A program made the position numbers and the translations under genes. The notes under the pieces were generated by a model. That model had not been told where the DNA came from. It searched no databases and saw only the letters and a list, made by a program, of their open reading frames with translations. Shown here in pieces: positions 14,153 to 18,009 of a DNA stretch of 18,009 nucleotides. Each line of letters opens with the position of its first letter. The first letter of the stretch is position 1. The DNA is from Bacillota bacterium. GTDB taxonomy: Bacteria > Bacillota > Clostridia > Clostridiales > Clostridiaceae. Where the stretch lies: the NCBI GenBank assembly GCA_023440105.1, contig JAEXSY010000439.1, positions 1-18,009 of the forward strand. Reading direction: 5' to 3'.

Positions 14153-15259
14153 ATGAATATAAATTATTTTTTCGGCACTAGAATTATTACTGGGAAAAAT
14201 TGTGTTATAGATAATCCTTCTTATTTTAAGACCTTAGGAAATCGTTGTCTAATAGTAACTGGTCATTCCAGTGCCATAAAAAGTGGTGCTCTTGAGGATG
14301 TACAATCAGTTCTTAACAGCTTAAACATTTCTTATAATATATATGATAAAATATCTCAAAATCCTTCCCTGTCTTCCTGTATTAGTGGTGGTAAAATAGC
14401 CCATGATATTAATGCAGATTTCATTATAGGTATTGGAGGAGGTTCACCATTAGATGCTTCAAAGGCTGTAAGCGTCTTAGCTACAAATCCAGATATTACA
14501 GAGGAGGAGCTATATTCTCTTAAATGGACTAGCAAACCTCTTCCTGTAATAGCTATTGGTACTACTGCAGGTACTGGAAGTGAGGTTACCTCAGTATCAG
14601 TCATTACTAACAGTAAAGGTTTAAAGAAAAGCTTTAAGCATGATTCTATGTTTCCTGTTTTAGCCTTAGGAGATCCGACCTATACAATGTCACTATCAGA
14701 GGAGTTCACCTCTTCTACAGCTATTGATGCCCTATCTCACTGCATAGAAAGTTATTTTAACCGCACTGCTAATGATATGTCTATGACCTTCGCTGTGAAG
14801 GGAGTAAAGACAATACTTATGGGGCTTAAAGCTCTTAAAGAAAAGGGAGCATCTAATCTTTACTATGAGGATAGAGAGCTTTTATATAACGGCTCTATTT
14901 ATGGAGGCCTTGCTATTAATGCTACAGGCACTGCCTTTCCTCATGCCTTAGGATACTTCCTTACAGAGCTTTATGGCGTATCCCACGGTACAGCCTGTGC
15001 GACATTCCTTTCTAGTTTTATTGAGCATAATGAAAGAGTTGTCCCCAAGCTTACTGAAGCCTTTTTCCAGGAGGTAAAAATAAATAAGGAGGTGCTCAAT
15101 TACTTAATAAAATCTCTTACTCCAAAACTCTCTATTCATCTTACAGATAAGGAAAAGGAAGCTTTATCCCCTAGATGGATAAATAATAAAAGTCTCATTA
15201 AAAGCTGGGGTAAGGTTGATTCGGACTTTGTATATAAACTGCTTACAGAAATGTTTTAA
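14153..15259 (+). CDS. Iron-containing alcohol dehydrogenase
   Basis: This 368-residue group III (Fe-dependent) alcohol dehydrogenase interconverts alcohols and aldehydes with NAD(P)H. Seen: the Rossmann-type GIGGGSPLDASKA (GGGSPLD at 95-101), TTAGTGSEVT at 137-146 and the metal ligands Asp192 and His196 (AIDALSHCIES), His264 (AFPHALGY) and His278 (GVSHGTACA). The start is ATG 14153; GGAGG sits 5 bp before it, inside codons of a longer frame from 14141 that is therefore unlikely. The substrate (ethanol, butanol, propanediol or other) cannot be told. It diverges from the cupin gene across a 144-bp gap holding both promoters. Confidence 0.94.
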   Translation: MNINYFFGTRIITGKNCVIDNPSYFKTLGNRCLIVTGHSSAIKSGALEDVQSVLNSLNISYNIYDKISQNPSLSSCISGGKIAHDINADFIIGIGGGSPLDASKAVSVLATNPDITEEELYSLKWTSKPLPVIAIGTTAGTGSEVTSVSVITNSKGLKKSFKHDSMFPVLALGDPTYTMSLSEEFTSSTAIDALSHCIESYFNRTANDMSMTFAVKGVKTILMGLKALKEKGASNLYYEDRELLYNGSIYGGLAINATGTAFPHALGYFLTELYGVSHGTACATFLSSFIEHNERVVPKLTEAFFQEVKINKEVLNYLIKSLTPKLSIHLTDKEKEALSPRWINNKSLIKSWGKVDSDFVYKLLTEMF

Positions 15260-15283
15260 AAGTAAATATTATACCTTTTTAAA

Positions 15284-15330
15284 GGAAGATATTATCATCT
15301 ATTTAATAGGAATATCTTCCCTTGATTTTT
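15284..15330 (+). terminator. Terminator after the alcohol dehydrogenase gene
   Basis: GGAAGATATT (15284-15293) pairs perfectly with AATATCTTCC (15311-15320) around a 17-base loop, followed by CTTGATTTTT. Confidence 0.8.
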
Positions 15331-15374
15331 GTCCATTTTATCTTTCTATTGGGGGGAATGCATCTACGTTTTCC

Positions 15375-16115
15375 TCAATTCCTTATCAATTTTTTCAATT
15401 TATTGTTCCAAATGTGCTGAGTTAAATTTGACTTTCCATTATCTTTGTTTTTCGGTAATTGTCGGACAAAATCCTTAATGAATGTGTTTGCCATTTTTAT
15501 ATGCTTTGACTTGAGGAAGATATGTTTACCATTGGGAATGATTTGCAGGCTAACATCTGCACCGGCAGCCTCATATGCTTCAGCCGCTTTTTGAGAGCCG
15601 GAAATATCCACCAAAGTATCCTTATCCCCATGAAGAATCAATACCTTCCCCGTGTAGCGGGCAATGGTCGGAAGTGTGTCGATATTCATTACATCCATGG
15701 CATATCGCCTGCCTATACACATCGGTCCAGAGCGCATTTCTTCCGGCACATTATTCGGATCGAATTTCATCCAAAGCATTTCACCTTTTCTGGCTGCGTC
15801 AGGAATAGATAATGCCGGATACTGTAAGATAAGACCACCAACCTCATCCTGTAGCTCGGCGGCAGTAAGTGCTACAACCAGACCGCCTTGACTACATCCC
15901 ATCAGGAGCATAGGCTCGTTATTGGTATAGCTTTGTTCCTTTACAAAGTCAATAACCTCCTTCAAATCTTCTATTTCTGTCAGCACAGACATGTCGCTGT
16001 TATCTCCATCGCTACCGCATAAAATTCCCCCGCCACAAAAATCAAAACAGAAGGCAGCATATCCACACTTTGCCAATGTCATAGCATAGGAGTAAGAAAA
16101 TAAGCGGTTTGTCAT
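15375..16115 (-). CDS. Alpha/beta hydrolase, N-terminally truncated
   Basis: The 246 residues from ATG 16115 hold most of an alpha/beta hydrolase catalytic domain. The likely triad is complete: Ser75 in MGCSQGG, Asp166 in LHGDKDTLVD and His198 in NGKHIF. FCFDFCGGG and DMSVLTEIEDLKEVIDFV are typical of a clostridial family of cell-surface hydrolases. The frame is open upstream to 16163 and reads YAIAIVCHEFMTNR, which is clearly the usual beta strand before the catalytic core, so ATG 16115 is internal to the ancestral gene. No start codon or ribosome site lies in that open stretch. A matching N-terminal anchor lies just upstream in another frame (16150-16266), so the gene has lost perhaps 50-80 codons. 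GC is higher than in the alcohol dehydrogenase gene. Confidence 0.75.
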   Translation of the reverse strand: MTNRLFSYSYAMTLAKCGYAAFCFDFCGGGILCGSDGDNSDMSVLTEIEDLKEVIDFVKEQSYTNNEPMLLMGCSQGGLVVALTAAELQDEVGGLILQYPALSIPDAARKGEMLWMKFDPNNVPEEMRSGPMCIGRRYAMDVMNIDTLPTIARYTGKVLILHGDKDTLVDISGSQKAAEAYEAAGADVSLQIIPNGKHIFLKSKHIKMANTFIKDFVRQLPKNKDNGKSNLTQHIWNNKLKKLIRN

Positions 16116-16149
16116 AAATTCATGGCAAACGATGGCAATAGCATATAGC

Positions 16150-16266
16150 TCAAAGTGTTGCAGCTAGTATAATCACAAAAGAAATGATTATGATATTCTG
16201 TATCAATCTCTTCTTCCTGTCTTTCTTTGAGATATCTAAATTTAATATACTGTTCTTACTGCTCAT
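16150..16266 (-). pseudogene. Detached membrane-anchor fragment of the truncated hydrolase
   Basis: A 38-codon frame starts at ATG 16266 after GGAGA at about 9 bp. It reads as a basic N-terminus (SKKDRKKRLIQN) and one hydrophobic helix (IIIISFVIILAATL), then stops at 16150. The hydrolase body resumes in a different frame within a few bases, which points to a deletion joining the anchor to the middle of the catalytic domain. Confidence 0.6.
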
Positions 16267-16338
16267 ATTGTATATTCTCCATTTTCTTAACTCATCGCTG
16301 TTTTCTTAGGCCAATGTAAGAATCTTGACTACCTGATA

Positions 16339-17238
16339 TTATTTATAAATAGTATTTTCCAACCACTCATTGATATCATTTTCAGCCTGTATAGCCAAAG
16401 CCTTCTGATCCTCGGTAATGAACTCGTTTCTTTCTTCTTCTGAAAAAGAAGCACTCAGTTCAGGATAAGGCGTTGAGATAAATGGGTGAAAACCGCCCTC
16501 ATATTCTTTCACTTCTACATATACTCTGGAATCTCTCAGCACCTTCTGATAAACAGGTGTTTCCTGAGAAATAGCATCAACTCCCCCTAATATGAACAGT
16601 GCCGGAGCGACAGTGGCACTGACTTCTTCAGGCAAGCTCGTTGTCCATGGGCACACCAATATTTGAGAAGCCAATGGAAAACCTTGTTTATCCAATGCAA
16701 TGGCTGTTTTGGCAGCATAATATCCGCCGGCACTATGTCCGATTACCGAAAACTTTTTAGGGTCGGCATTATATTCATTGGCGTGCTCTGCAAAATACAG
16801 TACTGTATCAACAGTTTCTTCTACACCGTATCTGATAGGTTTCACATCCGCTTTTGTATAATCAATGGATACAATGATTGCATTCCAATCATTTGCCCAA
16901 TGTGAGCACTGGGTGTCCATCTCATCAGCATCTCCTAATACGAATCCGCCACCGTGCAGGTTGAAAATGACAGGTAGCTTATCACCATCGCTGTTTTTTG
17001 GAAAATACAGATTCATCTCGACAGATGCTTTTCCATCTCTCGAAAGCTCAAATCTTGTACCGATTAACTCACTGTCCGGTTTTTGTACCGCCTCTCTTTT
17101 TGCTGCATTATCCGCTCGCATATTGGTTAAGAATACCTGAAATACAACAAATACAGACACTAAAAGAATTATCAAAGTTACCATAACTACAATTATCCAC
17201 CTCCAAATTTTAGGAAGTTCCTTGAATTTCATTTCCAT
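16339..17238 (-). CDS. Membrane-anchored HSL-type alpha/beta hydrolase (esterase)
   Basis: This 299-residue protein has an N-terminal signal anchor (about residues 12-37) after MEMKFKELPKIWR, so the catalytic domain should sit outside the cell. Seen, numbered from the chosen start: oxyanion-hole HGGGF at 95-99, nucleophile Ser169 in GHSAGG, Asp221 in LGGVDAIS and His251 in GGFHPF, the hormone-sensitive lipase (family IV) set. It likely hydrolyses short-chain esters; the substrate is unknown. ATG 17238 is preferred because AAAGGAG lies 7 bp before it; ATG 17244 is only 1-2 bp from that site. It follows a 46-residue ORF sharing its N-terminal peptide. GC is higher than in the left part of the window. 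Confidence 0.9.
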   Translation of the reverse strand: MEMKFKELPKIWRWIIVVMVTLIILLVSVFVVFQVFLTNMRADNAAKREAVQKPDSELIGTRFELSRDGKASVEMNLYFPKNSDGDKLPVIFNLHGGGFVLGDADEMDTQCSHWANDWNAIIVSIDYTKADVKPIRYGVEETVDTVLYFAEHANEYNADPKKFSVIGHSAGGYYAAKTAIALDKQGFPLASQILVCPWTTSLPEEVSATVAPALFILGGVDAISQETPVYQKVLRDSRVYVEVKEYEGGFHPFISTPYPELSASFSEEERNEFITEDQKALAIQAENDINEWLENTIYK

Positions 17239-17408
17239 GTTCATTCTCCTTTAATCTCATTATTAGTAAAATCAAAACATAAACATAAATAGCTCCCCAA
17301 CACTAATCCACATATAGTAAATCAATCCGGCAGCCCAAAGTATGACCACAAGGGCTAAAGCTATAATTGTTCTTTTCCAAAACTTAGGAAGTTCCTTGAA
17401 TTTCATTT
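17210..17408. repeat. 25-bp direct repeat, two copies
   Basis: An identical 25-base stretch beginning TTAGGAAGTTCC lies at 17210-17234 and 17384-17408, 174 bp apart. On the minus strand both copies encode MKFKELPK at the start of the esterase and of the 46-residue ORF. Confidence 0.9.
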
Positions 17409-17412
17409 TCAT
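17272..17412 (-). CDS. 46-residue single-helix membrane ORF, paralogous to the esterase N-terminus
   Basis: From ATG 17412, with AAAGGA about 8-10 bp upstream, a 46-codon frame reads MKMKFKELPKFWKR, a hydrophobic helix (about residues 15-34, TIIALALVVILWAAGLIYYM) and a hydrophobic tail. The first ten residues match the next gene's start (MEMKFKELPKIW), with a shared 25-bp DNA repeat. It ends 33 bp before the esterase start. It is either the remnant of a duplicated hydrolase whose catalytic part was lost, or a real small membrane protein. Confidence 0.5.
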   Translation of the reverse strand: MKMKFKELPKFWKRTIIALALVVILWAAGLIYYMWISVGELFMFMF

Positions 17413-17477
17413 AATTTTTTCCTTTCTTACACAAATTGGCTGTTATTATATGCTTTTTAAACAATTGGTATGCAATA

Positions 17478-18009
17478 TTATTGCGTTTTTTCTTTCAAAA
17501 ACTTCGTCAGTTTATCAAATGCTTCCTTTGCAACCGAATCAATTCGTTCATTGGCTACAAAGCAATGTGGCTTCGTTTCGCCATATTGTACATATGGGTC
17601 AATCAGTATATTTTCCACACCAAGTTCATTTAGCCGATTGTGCATCACATTCATGTCATGCCTGTATTCGCTGCCAAGTAAAAATGCAGCAGGATAATCA
17701 GCAGTCAGATGAAGAATATTATTATAGCTGCTAAGCTCAGCCTCGGACAGATAAATCGATCCCTTTATGTAATTTCCAACAAGGATTTTACAAGTCAATG
17801 GAAAGCTGTTGTAATCCAGTGGTGCGTCATCCAGCACTATTGCACTCAATTGTGTTGAGGATAATGCCGGTGTAATATTCAGGAGCTCGGCATATTCAGG
17901 ATTTGTTATAATACTACCTAGCTGACTCGTCATAATTGCACAGGCAGAGGAACCCATAATGATGATATTGTCCATGTTCAGATGATATTCCTCACTGTGC
18001 TCAATGATA
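17478..18009 (-). CDS. Alpha/beta hydrolase, partial (N-terminus beyond right edge)
   Basis: The frame is open to the right edge, so ATG 17975 is probably internal; upstream it reads EEYHLN, fitting the helix before the nucleophile. The 177 visible residues match the C-terminal part of HSL/BD-FAE-like esterases: MGSSACAIMTSQ (family form GDSAGA), TNPEYAELLNITPAL, LSAIVLDDAPLDY, YPAAFLLGSEYRHDM and PHCF with the probable catalytic His. The glycine after Ser-Ala is Cys here, and the acid residue is not obvious, so activity is uncertain. It is the first gene of the hydrolase run in transcription order, 65 bp before the 46-residue ORF. Confidence 0.75.
   Translation of the reverse strand, partial: IIEHSEEYHLNMDNIIIMGSSACAIMTSQLGSIITNPEYAELLNITPALSSTQLSAIVLDDAPLDYNSFPLTCKILVGNYIKGSIYLSEAELSSYNNILHLTADYPAAFLLGSEYRHDMNVMHNRLNELGVENILIDPYVQYGETKPHCFVANERIDSVAKEAFDKLTKFLKEKTQ

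Noticed and set aside
15522..15891. Open frames on the plus strand within the hydrolase gene
   Set aside because: They are antisense to a recognisable alpha/beta hydrolase, lack ribosome sites and resemble no known protein.
17342..17734. 130-codon plus-strand frame
   Set aside because: It is antisense to the third hydrolase and the small membrane ORF, with no ribosome site.
1..18009. CRISPR arrays, tRNA genes, insertion sequences or phage genes
   Set aside because: No regularly spaced repeats, cloverleaf-like sequence, transposase or phage protein was seen on either strand.

Overview
The window reads as chromosome of an anaerobic, spore-forming, low-GC Gram-positive bacterium, most likely a member of the Clostridia. 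The signs are: strongly AT-rich DNA (about 30-35% GC by eye over the first 15.4 kb), strong AGGAGG-type ribosome sites, sigma-A promoters with TATAAT boxes, an alpha/beta-type small acid-soluble spore protein, a spore photoproduct lyase family protein, a forespore-type promoter and an iron-type alcohol dehydrogenase. The species cannot be named from the sequence alone.

Positions 1-4975 (minus strand) form one tight operon for a [NiFe] hydrogenase. Transcription runs leftward: a cytochrome b5-like protein, small subunit, large subunit, C-terminal maturation protease, a short HypA-like protein and hypF, which runs off the left edge. Gaps are only 3-20 bp. The small subunit has no Tat signal and there is no membrane cytochrome b gene, so the enzyme looks cytosolic. 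The heme-domain protein encoded first is the only visible redox-partner candidate.

Positions 5157-12360 hold single-gene units: a DUF4309/YjgB-like lipoprotein, an aldo/keto reductase, a DUF5658-type membrane protein, a YCII-domain protein, a staygreen-family protein, a spore photoproduct lyase homologue lacking the usual catalytic cysteine, a 57-residue protein behind a sigma-G/F-type promoter, a GNAT acetyltransferase, a truncated GyrI-like gene, a CPBP membrane protease and an alpha/beta-type SASP. Three of these (SPL homologue, 57-aa protein, SASP) fit a role in spore DNA protection or forespore expression.

Positions 12487-15259 hold a broken two-domain VOC/PhnB-like gene (one frameshift plus one in-frame stop), a cupin protein and an iron-containing alcohol dehydrogenase with a near-consensus promoter.

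Positions 15375-18009 (minus strand) are a run of alpha/beta hydrolase genes and fragments with visibly higher GC, suggesting separate ancestry: a truncated hydrolase with a detached anchor fragment, an intact membrane-anchored HSL-type esterase, a 46-residue membrane ORF sharing the esterase's N-terminal peptide, and a third hydrolase cut by the right edge. The region shows duplication and decay.

No gene-free stretch exceeds about 300 bases. No tRNA, rRNA, CRISPR array, insertion sequence or replication origin was seen.
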